A stretch of DNA of 64,000 bases from Microcebus murinus (lineage: Eukaryota; Chordata; Mammalia; Primates; Cheirogaleidae), in NCBI RefSeq assembly GCF_040939455.1, contig NC_134120.1, positions 15,304,501 through 15,368,500 of the forward strand. Reading direction: 5' to 3'. Under the pieces are notes generated by a model. It saw only the letters and a program-made list of their open reading frames with translations. It was not told the DNA's origin and made no database searches. This document shows positions 53,641 through 64,000 of the stretch, piece after piece. How positions within the stretch are numbered: the first letter of the stretch is position 1; each line of letters opens with the position of its first letter. The position numbers and the translations under genes were made by a program.

Positions 53641-56600
53641 GTGTCTTTAATAATTTGACCCTTTGTTATTGGCCATAACAGCACTTAGAAAGCTATCACT
53701 GCTTCAGAAGGTTAGGGGGTGTGGGGTGCAGGGGGCAATGGGAATAAGAAAGCAAGTCACAAGGCAACCCAGATTTAAGAGATAGGAAGATTGACGCTTC
53801 CTCATTATAACAACAATGAAGAATTTGTGCATTTTTACAATATTGCACACACCTTAATGTGCGCACTAAAAACATTTTTCTTTTAAAATTTTCCTTGACT
53901 TCATAACGGAATTCCTTTTGACAAACTTTTAAAGACATAGAGGGTACTTGGGGGAGATTTAGGATGTGAACATACACCTACCCACTGGGGCAGGATAGTT
54001 ATGGGATCCTTGTTCCCCATGGTAGGTCTTGGGAGATAGTTCAGGGCAGTATAGCTATGGCTCAGTGCCTCACATGGTAGAAGATAGGGCAGTGGGTGTG
54101 TGATCCAGGCCTCAGCTTTGGGGGCCAACATCTAAGAATGGAGTATCCAGACAGGCATGAAAACTAGGGAAGGACCAGGAGCAGGTAACAGTGGAAACCC
54201 AGCAGGCAGGCTCACCAAATGTGGGAAGTGTCTCTTCAATGGAGCAACTCATCCAGATAGCAGAGCTTCAGGATGTTATTATGGGGGCTAGGATCTTATT
54301 CCTAAAGTTGCTAAAAGCCTATATACTGTGGGATGGGGACCAGGTCTCAGAGACAAGGCAGAAGGCAGTTCTTAGAACTAGAGCACTGGGTTGACCAGCA
54401 CCAGACCAATGGAGTAGGAGGCTTCTGCTTTTGATCCGGTTGACTTCTGGATTCTGCAGCAAGGCTGGATAAGACAGCTGTGAGGGGAAGAGGTGGGACA
54501 GAGCTGGCCTGTGCTCAACACTGGCCCAAGTCACAGGAACTAAGGGAGTTTTCACAGACTGCAAATTAAATGTAATTATGAGTGTGATGACAGTGCCCAA
54601 AGTGAGAGTCATTTTGGGTGGAAATGCCAGCTTCAGATTGTCTACAGCAATGGGCCTGTGCTTCTCTGGGCTGAGCATATTCCACCGTGATTTTTAGCAC
54701 TAAACAAAACTCTTCGAGAGGATACTTGACAAACTGCAGCAGATCAAGAGAGGAGCTTTGAAAGTGGAGAGAGGATTGGGGTGTACTAGCACATTAGAAA
54801 TGGATGGAGAAGAAGGAAAGGAGGCTATTCCAGTTGTAAACAAGGAGACATGAAGAAGGGGAAGTAAGGATGGAATCACAACTACCTTAAACTAGCTCCA
54901 GGAGACATCAGATATTAGACTCTAGGGAAAAAAAAAAAAAAAAAAAACACCACTGAGTGGAAGATGTCACTTTAGAGGGAAGACAGGTCTAACAATCAGC
55001 AGTTGGCAAATGGAACAGGTCTTCTTCTTGTAGGGGTAGCGAGTGCCTGGTCCCTTGGAGCTATACAAGCAGAGGTTGCTGGGAAACTATAGAAGAAATT
55101 CATGCATTTGATAAAGAGTAGGTTGAGATGAGCTCTAAAGACCCTTAAAGTTCAGAGAGTCTAGGTCTCTGAGACCTAACTGTCAAAGCAGTGGGAGCCA
55201 GAGAACATTCTGAGCAGAAGTCTCATATGGAGGATGGACTTCAGAAAGACCAAGTAAAATTGAGTGGAGAGTGTAGGGACTCGGGAGGGTAGCCAGTCAG
55301 GTGGTGTGGGGGGCACCTATAGGATTGTGTTCCCACTACTCCTCTCTTTCTAGGAATTGGCCCCTCCCCTCAGGGCTATCCACAGGGCTGCAGAAGCCGC
55401 CCCCATGTTCCAATAGAATCTTGACCCCAGCCCACAGGTCCTGGCATAGATGCCTGACCACAATCGGGCCAACCACAGTGCCCTTCGTGGTCCCCATGGC
55501 CTTCATGGTCCAGTCCAGAGGGGTCTCCTGACTCAACTTGCACCATGAGTCTCTCCTCAGCATTTTTGGATTTGGGAATCTTTCCCTCAGTGTCTGAGGC
55601 TACACTACCTGCGGTCATGGAGGAACCAGAGAGACAGAGACAATGTATTTGTGGAAAGAAGAAAAGGGCACCCTGAAGAGGTGCACAGGGAGGGACAGAG
55701 ACGAGAGATGGAGCCCTGACCGTGCTTTAGTTGCATGTTCCACTGTTGTGGGCATAACTGTGTTCCTATCCTCAGTCCCACAAGAGCCCCTGGTCCCCTC
55801 ATAGTAAAATCCCTTTTTGGTTTAAGCTGGACTAAACAAGGTTTCTGCCACTTGCTACCAATAAAATCTTAGCCAATTCAAAACATCCTTACAATTGTAT
55901 TGGTAGACTGGGAAGGAAACAAGAATGGAAACGCTATGCTAGCGTCAATAATAGAAAGAAGTGAAGGACTGTCACACTCTTCCCTTCTTACCTCCCTGAC
56001 CCTTCTCCCAGCAGAGGCTGTGTGGAGCCCAGGATAAGAAGCATCCAAGGCTGGTGGCTGAGAACATGCTCAAGTGCCAATTTACTTAGAGTCACAGAAC
56101 AGATGCTGCACAGAATGTTACTTAATTTCATTAGCAATTTTGCATTTGCCAAAAAAATGTTTTTGCCAGAAGTGCCAGCACATCAGGGTTGTGTGTTTGT
56201 CAAAATTGAACAAGATCCCAGGGAGCCCTGGAGGGGATCACAGGTCTCCTGGCAGATGGACAACCAATTTCGCAGAGCAGGGGGAGAACACGGTGGGCCA
56301 CATAAAGCTGAGTTTCCCTAGGAGCCTCCGACCCCCACCCACACTCCCCCAAAACTGAACTGGGATCTGCCGCAGGGATGGCCTTTTTGGCTGATGAACC
56401 ACTCAGCCCTGGAGACAAGATAAGAGTCTTGCTAGCATCCACACCTTTCCAGAGCTCACACTGCCCACTCTCCATACCCCACCCAAAAGGCAGGGTCACC
56501 GGTGCATTTTTGTCTGCAGTGTGTAGTCAGTCCTCAATAATAAAACTGGCGTTCCTTCTCTTCTTAGTTAATTTCAATGCTGTTTAATGCAACCACTCCC

Positions 56601-57232
56601 TCCCTGCACACAAATTCCATGAAATTTAGTTGACTTCTCTAGTTAATAGCAATCCTTCTTTTCCTTGAAGCGAGCAAAGTTTCTTCTTTATTAGACCTTC
56701 TTGATTAGAAGCAAATAATGGGTTTGAATTTGCCAAGAGGAACTTCCCAGCCGCACACACCTTGCATTTGCAGCAGGACTCCAGTCTTCACTGATAGCTT
56801 CACGTGAGAATCACTCACAGTCTAACAAGTTCAAGGATCTTCATAAGACATCCTTAGGCCTCACCCTCTATAGCAAACGTGCTCACTGGGGCTATTTTGA
56901 TCCACTTCTAATTAATTCCATGTTTGTGGGTTTTCATACAATAGAACTATTAATATATATTCCAGGTCAAGTGTCTCTGTATGTGCCTTGTCCCTGAGTG
57001 CAGGATCATTTAACAATAATAATTTTGTCATGCATTTGCACACTACTTGTAGCTTAAGAAATTTACATAATCTTTAGCCTAGAAATAATCCTTATGTCAG
57101 GAGTCGTCAGAATTCTTTGGGTTGCAAGTGACAGAAACCTGACTCAAAGTTGATTAGGCACAAAGGGTCATTTCTACTGCTTTCTACAACCTATCTGGGG
57201 GAAGGAAGGGTGGTTGAGCCCAAGGACTTAGG

Positions 57233-57234
<2 letters not shown>
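53641..57234. other. No gene seen
   Basis: Intergenic DNA. A 20-base A run lies at 54928-54947. Frames around 55301-55800 overlap on both strands and show no motif. No repeat family was named with confidence. Confidence 0.35.
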
Positions 57235-57290
<56 letters not shown>

Positions 57291-57400
57291 CCTCCCTCCC
57301 TCCCTCCCTCCCTCCCTCCCTCCCCCTCTCCCTCTCCCTCTCCCTCTCCCTCTCCCTCTCCCTCTCCCTCTCCCTCTCCCTCTCCCTCTCCCTCTCCCTC
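57235..57400 (+). repeat. Compound (CT)n-(CCCT)n-(CCCTCT)n polypyrimidine tract
   Basis: About 50 bases of CT grade into CCCT units and then about 13 CCCTCT units, 166 bases of pure pyrimidine. The open frame across it (Leu-Ser, then Pro-Ser repeats) is an artefact. Confidence 0.97.
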
Positions 57401-59106
57401 TATTTATCTTCTAGATATATTAGTTTCATTCTCTCAGACTAGTTTTTTCCATAGGGCCAAAATCTAGCAGCTAGCAATTCAGGGGACCATTACCTTTCCA
57501 GCTTCATCTTCAGAGAAGAAAGGAATCACTTAATTCCATGGAGAAAATTCTGGAGGATTCTAACTGGTTTGGGATTTATGTCACCTCTGTGATCAGGGGT
57601 CACAGACACTATGACAGACACCCCCCACATAACCCCATGATTGGAGGGCTACAGTGGGAGAGGGGCTGTTTCCCCAAATGAGCAGGTTGTTCCCATAAGA
57701 TAGAGAGGATTCCAGACAGAACCAAACAACAGATATCCACTTTGTAGGGGTGTCTGTATTTCACAGAAGAGGAGGCAGAGGCTCAAAGGGTGGGCAACTT
57801 GTCTGTGCTTATTCAATTAGTAAAGAGCACATTCTAGACTAGAAAGAACTGAGATCTTCTTGGTACAGTTATAGAGTTTCCAATCCAAAAGTGAAGACAA
57901 TGTTCTGACAACTAATCTGACACTGGAGAAGAATATTTGAAATCAGGACTGTATTGGAAACTCTGGAATCTTTTCTTAAGAACCATATACTCCCAAAACA
58001 GTGCTTCACCTATGCTAGATGCTCAAACGTGTGGAATTTCACAGCCTGACAGTGTTTTATTATTTTTTCTTTATTCTTAATCTCTCTTCCTCTCCTTGCT
58101 GGAGTTTCAGATGCCATAGAAGAGAGAAGTGAAAAGCACAGAGCTTCAGCTCAATCCTAAAGCTTGTCACCATCTCCCAGCCTGTTCATCACATTTGGCT
58201 CCCCTAATCCTAAGGCAAACAGGACTGTGAGAGAGTGTGAGTGAATGTCATGCAAAGCCAGCTTTTATGGAAAAAGCAAGCAGGGGAGGTGCCCCCCAGC
58301 TCGGGCTCAGCAGAGTAAGTCACCACCAGCCTGAGAGTTCAGGAGGCAGCGGACGTGCTGCGGTTACTGTCCCATGTGACCCTCTTTGGTAGCCTTGCAT
58401 AGTTCAAGTCACGCAGCAGTTCTAGAGGAAGACTTTGGACATGGCTATGAAGCACCTTGCCCTTCTACAACTCTGCACACCTTTTGTTGTCCCTTCCCTC
58501 CCTCCAGTGCCTTAGACATCCGGAGCTGTCATGCTGCCCTGTGCCTGTCCAAACCCTCCCTTGTGCTAGTGCAGGCTCAGAATGAACTCATCCATCTGTT
58601 TCCTACCCCAGCCTTCCTCCTATCCTTTATGGCCCTGAGATAAACTGGAAGTTGGGGTGATAGGAAACCCATAGGGGTATTTTCCTTGTCCAGGAAGGCC
58701 CGGGTTAGCGATGAATATCTAACTCTTAAAAATTCAACTGGACGGACTTCTGTGTTATCGGTATGGCAGACTAAATATTCATAGAGATCCCTTTTGATAC
58801 AGCACACTGAACTTTTTTTTTAATTTAATGCACAGTTGAACTATCAGGAAAGTAAAGGAATTCCTCAGTAAAGCTTGAACCCAGAGGGCAAACAATACTA
58901 TTGCCAGTATTTGTTGGTCCCTGGTGGCCTAGAGCCCGGATTTTAATGGGCCACATACATAATACACAAGAATACCCAAGTATACTTTTTAAAATGTTTA
59001 AAAAACACAGTTCTCATACAAATACACAGTGAACACATGTAAAAGTTTTGTTTAAATCATTAATAAGAGAACCAGTGGAATGACAAAGCTAGTTCAGGGG
59101 AAAATA

Positions 59107-59107
<1 letters not shown>
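57401..59107. other. No gene seen; MIR near 57770
   Basis: Intergenic DNA with a MIR complement near 57760-57860 ('AGGAGGCAGAGGCTCAAAGG'). No gene was recognised. Confidence 0.35.

Positions 59108-59166
<59 letters not shown>
59108..59166 (+). repeat. (GT)n(AT)n microsatellite
   Basis: A short GT run passes into about 22 TA units. Confidence 0.96.
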
Positions 59167-59168
<2 letters not shown>

Positions 59169-59524
59169 GTTGGATCATGATTTCTCACCTATTTTTTAAA
59201 TGGCTTAATGTCCCATAGAGCCAAAAAAAAAAAGCAAAAGCTTTTGGAATTACCTCTTTTACCAGACAAAAGTTGTTTGCATCTCATCAACGACTTTTTT
59301 CTATAAACTAACATCTAACATTCTAGAGTTGTAAGGTTTCTGGGTCCTAATCACTAGAAAATAGTAAAAGAAGAAAAATTCCATTCGCCTACCTAGAGAG
59401 TCAGATGACTTTTAGGAAGCTGTTTAAATAATGTCCTAAACTGACAATGTAGATCAGGCAGTTATCTTTTTGCCTTATTTCCAAATTTCAGATATCTTTT
59501 CTTAATACTCCCAATTATGTTTCT

Positions 59525-59850
59525 TTCTTTTTTTTTTTTTTTTTGAGACAGAGTCTCACTTTGTTGCCCAGGATAGAGTGAGTGCCGTGGCGTCAGCCTA
59601 GCTCACAGCAACCTCAAACTCCTGGGCTCAAGCGATCCTCCTGCCTCTGCCTCCCGAGTAGCTGGGACTACAGGCATGTGCCACCATGCCCGGCTAATTT
59701 TTTTTTCTATATATATTAGTTGGCCAATTAATTTCTTTTTATTTATAGTAGAGACGGGGTCTCACTCTTGCTCAGGCTGGTTTCCAACTCCTGACCTCGA
59801 GCAATCCTCCAGAGTGCTAGGATTATAGGCATGAGCCACCACGCCTAGCC
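59525..59850 (-). mobile_element. Dimeric Alu SINE, lemur type
   Basis: The complement of a dimeric Alu with the AT-rich linker. The exact 16-base duplication TCCCAATTATGTTTCT is at 59509-59524 and 59851-59866. The left-arm head has a short internal deletion (GCAATCC|TCCAGAGTGC). Confidence 0.95.
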
Positions 59851-59866
59851 TCCCAATTATGTTTCT

Positions 59867-61600
59867 AAGTATCCAAATATTATTTACAAAATAATGCACA
59901 CACACAAAAAAAAGGCTAGTGTCATTGTGTTTTTATTATCTGGCGTGGCTCACATATATGGGAAGAACAGCAAGTGGTGTTAAGATGAATAAACCTCCTT
60001 AGGGTGTGGTTGGCAAACCAGGGCCATTAAAGCTAAGCATATATGAAGGATTCTTCTGGTAAGTTCTCAAGGAATCCAAGGTTGCCATCTCAATAGCTTC
60101 TATCATCCCATAGGTTTTAAAAATCACTCTACTACTTCATTTTCTCCAAGGCTACAAAAACAAAATTCATTTCCACCAAGTTTCATTTGTAGTAGCTATA
60201 AATTAATGGTTTTTTCCTTGATGGCCCTAAATTTTCTAAGTTTTCTTTTATCAAGAAGTGATTTCCTCTTACCAGATCATTTTCCTGGGAGAGTTTTATA
60301 AACATTGACTGTACATATGAAGTTAAGCCTATTTACTGATAGGCTTGTCATATTAAATAAAATGAGACTGATTCTCAAATACCACACTCCAGATTTGCCC
60401 TTGGTTATACAATCTATTTGTCTAATTATATTTTGCTTTAAAAATAAAAATGAGGACAGTGTTTTATTGAACTTATGCAAATAATTACATTGCCATGAAA
60501 TGCAAAAGGACTCAGTAAAATAGTTGATTCTGAATTTTGGTATGTCAAGGAGAATAAGATACCATTTTTAAAGTGTTTCAGTTTGCCTAGTAAATTAAGT
60601 ATTAGGAACAAATCAAGAAACAAAAGTGAATTTTTATATGCCCATCAAAAAACAATATAAAAACAATGCCAACAATATTTGAAACAAATGAGTACATTTT
60701 ATTTCCCTCATTGTTTAATTCAGACATATTTCACCAAATATGCCTGAATTAAATATTTCTTTATTTACTGCATCTTGGATCAGCAGTTTGCTTTTGTGAA
60801 TTCATATCCTTCTAGACTGAAAAGCTTACTGGGAAGTCTAGCTCAGTCCCCTAGTATAGTCTTTGCGTTGTCAACTTGTGGTGGTGGCACTCCATGAGTT
60901 TATTCCTTATGGTAACAATTGATATTATCACCTGGCCGAGTGTTTTCACTGAGGCTCTAAGACTGTAGTTCATTGTGAAGACCCAATTTCTGGCCCACAG
61001 CTTACAGCAAAGTGTTACTCTAAAGCTTAGGAAATCATTCTTACCACAGGAAAAACTGGGAACATGAGCAAGGTGAGTGGTAAGTCTGAATACCTGTTCA
61101 TAAAGCCAGGATTCCTAGTTTTTTCCTCTGGAATTCTGATGGATATAATAGAAAAAAATGTTCGCTGTACAGGCACATAGTAAGTATATATGTATATCTG
61201 ATCTTAGCATTGGATGGAGCAGAAAAAGAAAAACAAATAAGAGTGTTCTCTGGGAATTCCTAATCACTACCACACATTCACAAGGTTTGGGAGCCAAGAT
61301 CTACTATGAAAGGGCCTAGAAAACCTCAAGCCAAAACTATGGATGATCCAGGTCTGAGCAGCCAGGGCCTGATACCAGTAAACACAAATGGAACAGTGCA
61401 CTTTAAATCTAGCTTGCAAGTAATTCCCACAAATAATGTTTCAAGGACAATTGGTGATAAAAGTGAATAACTAAGCAAGCACACAGAGAAACAGGCCACC
61501 AGAATTGAAACAGAAAAGAAGCAACAAACTTAAGAAACAGACCTGCAAGGATTAGAGATGTTGGAATTATCATATAGCAAATACAAACTAGAATGCTTAA
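59867..61600. other. No gene seen
   Basis: AT-rich intergenic DNA with no recognised gene or repeat. Confidence 0.35.
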
Positions 61601-64000
61601 TGTATTTAAAGAAAAAAAGAAGATATCAAAAGAAATCAAAGGGAAAAGAGACTATCCAACATGGCTAAGAAAATTTACAAAAGAAATAACTTCCACAAAT
61701 AAAATGTATAAAAATTGTCATTGGAAACTCAGTGAATGAGTTAAGCAGCTGATTAGATGCAGATAAGGAGAAAATCTTGGACGAGAAGATAGAGCTGAAA
61801 ATATATGCCCAGATTACTCTCACAGAGAGACAATATGTTGGAATATATAACAGAAGATTTCAGATGCCCATCTGGAGTTCTACAAGGAAATGGTAAAGAA
61901 AATAGGAGAGAAGAAATAGTAGAAGAGACAGTGGTGGATTCCAGAATTAGCATAAGACACTGCCATGGGCTGACAGTTTATGTCCCCCAAAATTTGTATG
62001 TTGAAATCCTAATCCCCAAGGTGATGGTATTAGGAGGTGGGGGTCTTTGGGGGGTGATTCGATCATGAAGGTAGAGCTCTCGTGAATGGGATTAGTGCCT
62101 TTATTAAAGAGGCCCTAGAGAGATCACTCACCTTTTTGGACGTGTGAGAAGACAACTGTCTATGGGAAAGCCGGCTTTCACCAGACACCAAACCTCCCAG
62201 CCTCTAAAACAGTAAAAAATAAATTTCTGTTGTTCATAAGCCACCCAGTTTATGGTATTTTTACAGCAGCCTGAATGGACTAAGATAGACACTAATCCTC
62301 AATTTCAGGAATTCCAATGAATCCTAAGTAGAATAAATAAAATTAAATCCTCATCTAGACAAATATTAATAAAGCTGCAGAGCACCAAGCCCAAGAGAAG
62401 ATCTTAAGAGTAATCAGAAAAAAGGGACAGATTATATATACTAAAGAGTGACTATTAGATTGATAAGAGATTCTCAGTTGCAGCAATGGAAGCCAGAAAA
62501 TCGTGAAACCATTTCTTCAAGTGCTGAGAAAAAATAACTAAGAACCTAGAATTCTTGAAATAGCAAAACTATCTTTTAAGAAAAGCAAAAGAAAAATAAA
62601 GACATTTTAGACAAACAAGAAATTGAGAGTATTACCAACAGTCCCTTCCAGTGACTTCTTCAGAATGTTCTCTGGGTGAGAGGGAAATGATTGATCCCAG
62701 AAAGAAGAAATTAGAATGATAAATGTTTAAATGATAAATGGTGAAATTTCAACAAACACTAAATAAAACAATGAAAATAATATTTAATGTATAGGTTTTA
62801 AAACATCAAAGTAGATCTATAATTTAATACAATAATAGCTTGTAAATTAGAAGGGAAGTGATTGAGCTTAACATGATCTAAGAGCCTCATTATTCAAGAG
62901 GGTAAAAATTGATTAATTTTAGACTTGCTACAATAAATGAGGCCCAGAAATTTCTAGGGTTACCATTAAAAAATGCTTATAAAATGTTTAATTTTCAAAT
63001 AATAGAGCAAATAAGAAATGAAATACTTCTAGAGAAAAATCACTCCAAAAGAAAGTGAGAAAGGAGAAAAAAGAACCAAGAAAATAGAGCCAACATAAAA
63101 TACAAAATAAGGTAGTAGACATGAATCTAAATATGTAATTAAATAAAGTATCCAATTAGAAGATAAATATTGTTGGATTTGATTTTTTAAAATTTCAGAT
63201 ATATGCTATTTTTAGCAGTCACATCTGAAACATAAGGTTGTGAAAATGTGGAAAGTAAAAGAAAAAGATATTCTAGGCAAGTACTACTAAAAAGAAAAGT
63301 TGAGTCACTATATATTAACTTCAGACAAAATAGACATCAAGCTAAAAGGCATCATTAGAGATAAAGAAGGTCACTACATATTACTGAAACGCTCAATTCA
63401 CCATGAAGAAATAATGGATGAAAGTATGTGTACACCCAATAAAAGACCTTTGCATTTAAATAAAGCAAAATGACAGAACTGAAAGGAAAAATTGAAAAAT
63501 CCACCACCATACTGGGAGATTTTAACACTCTTTCAAAAACTGATACATTAAGCAGTTAATATCAGTATAATTAGAAAAACAAAATACACAATTTTGATTT
63601 AATAGAGATATGTATGGGATAATATATCAAGCAAGTGAAGAATATACATCTTTTAAAGCACATGTAAAACTTTTAAACAAACTGGTTATATTCGTGGTTA
63701 TAAAACAAGTGTCAAAAATTTTCAAAATAGTATTATACAGAACATATTCTTTGACTAATATTGAGTTATAAATCAATAATAAAAAAATTTAAAAAGAGAT
63801 CTACATGGAAAATTAAGATACATTTTAAATAAAAATATAAAATATAATTTTTAAATTGTTTTAGTAACAAAATTGTATTATTTTACACATAAATATAATA
63901 CATAATATAGATGATATTTGTGCCAAAACTCAGAAAATTTTCTTTAAAGACATTAAAGAAGACTTAAATAAATGAAGATATATGCCACAGTTATGGATAG
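61600..64000 (+). repeat. Old L1 (L1M-like) sequence, AT-rich
   Basis: The plus strand is A-rich and reads like old L1: 'CAACATGGCTAAGAAAA', 'GCAATGGAAGCCAGAAAATC', 'AGTGCTGAGAAAAAATAAC' and 'CTATCTTTTAAGAAAAGCAAA'. A MaLR solo LTR interrupts it at 61961-62287. There is no intact frame, and the window ends inside AT-rich text. Confidence 0.5.
61961..62287 (+). mobile_element. ERVL-MaLR solo LTR (MST/MLT1-like)
   Basis: A 327-base LTR from TGCCATGGGCTGACAG to GGACTAAGATA, with the GTATTAGGAGGTGGGGGTC block. A perfect 5-base duplication GACAC lies at 61956-61960 and 62288-62292. Confidence 0.88.

Noticed and set aside
57150..57467. 105-codon Ser/Pro/Leu repeat frame
   Set aside because: It is produced by the CT/CCCT/CCCTCT tract.
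48200..64000. OACYL exons expected from human synteny
   Set aside because: No membrane-bound O-acyltransferase motif was seen in any frame. The gene, if present, probably lies beyond the window.

Overview
The window is nuclear DNA from a primate, and the SINEs point to a strepsirrhine (lemur or galago group). Several dimeric Alu copies carry the lemur-type head and a long AT-rich linker between the two arms. One real protein-coding gene is present: SEC11C, a catalytic subunit of the ER signal peptidase complex. It lies on the minus strand from about 47.4 kb to 31.12 kb. All six coding exons can be placed base by base. Every splice site is GT/AG, every phase agrees, and the joined frame is 579 bases (192 codons plus stop), the length I recall for the human protein.

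Layout. 1-31.1 kb is the downstream flank of SEC11C. It contains no gene I can support and is mostly repeats: a probable LTR at the window edge, a TTAA-bounded DNA-transposon-like element (3.95-4.33 kb), two CA/TG microsatellites, a broken endogenous retrovirus pol region (about 9.3-11.3 kb), a long antisense L1 block (11.3-15.8 kb), a MaLR solo LTR hit by a short hAT element (18.8-19.4 kb), an ERV1-like LTR (19.9-20.5 kb), a second antisense L1 (22.5-23.6 kb) and a sense L1 (25.7-27.8 kb) broken by two SINEs and one tiny retroposed scrap. 31.1-47.3 kb is SEC11C. Its introns hold an Alu inserted inside another Alu, a second copy of the hAT element, and L1, L2 and MIR pieces. 46.9-47.9 kb is the CpG-rich promoter, with two ZNF143-like motifs in opposite orientation and a second GC-box/E2F-like cluster further upstream. 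47.9-64 kb is the upstream flank: a CT/CCCT/CCCTCT tract, a TA microsatellite, an Alu with clean target duplications, a MaLR solo LTR with a perfect 5-base duplication, and old L1 sequence.

In human, SEC11C lies on 18q21.32 between OACYLP and GRP. If synteny holds, OACYL would lie beyond 64 kb and GRP before base 1; I found no exon of either here. I did not find a convincing new gene system. The most informative observations are the promoter architecture, the pair of hAT-like elements that may belong to a horizontally transferred family, the TTAA-bounded palindrome-rich element, and several insertions whose target duplications allow exact reconstruction of the insertion event.
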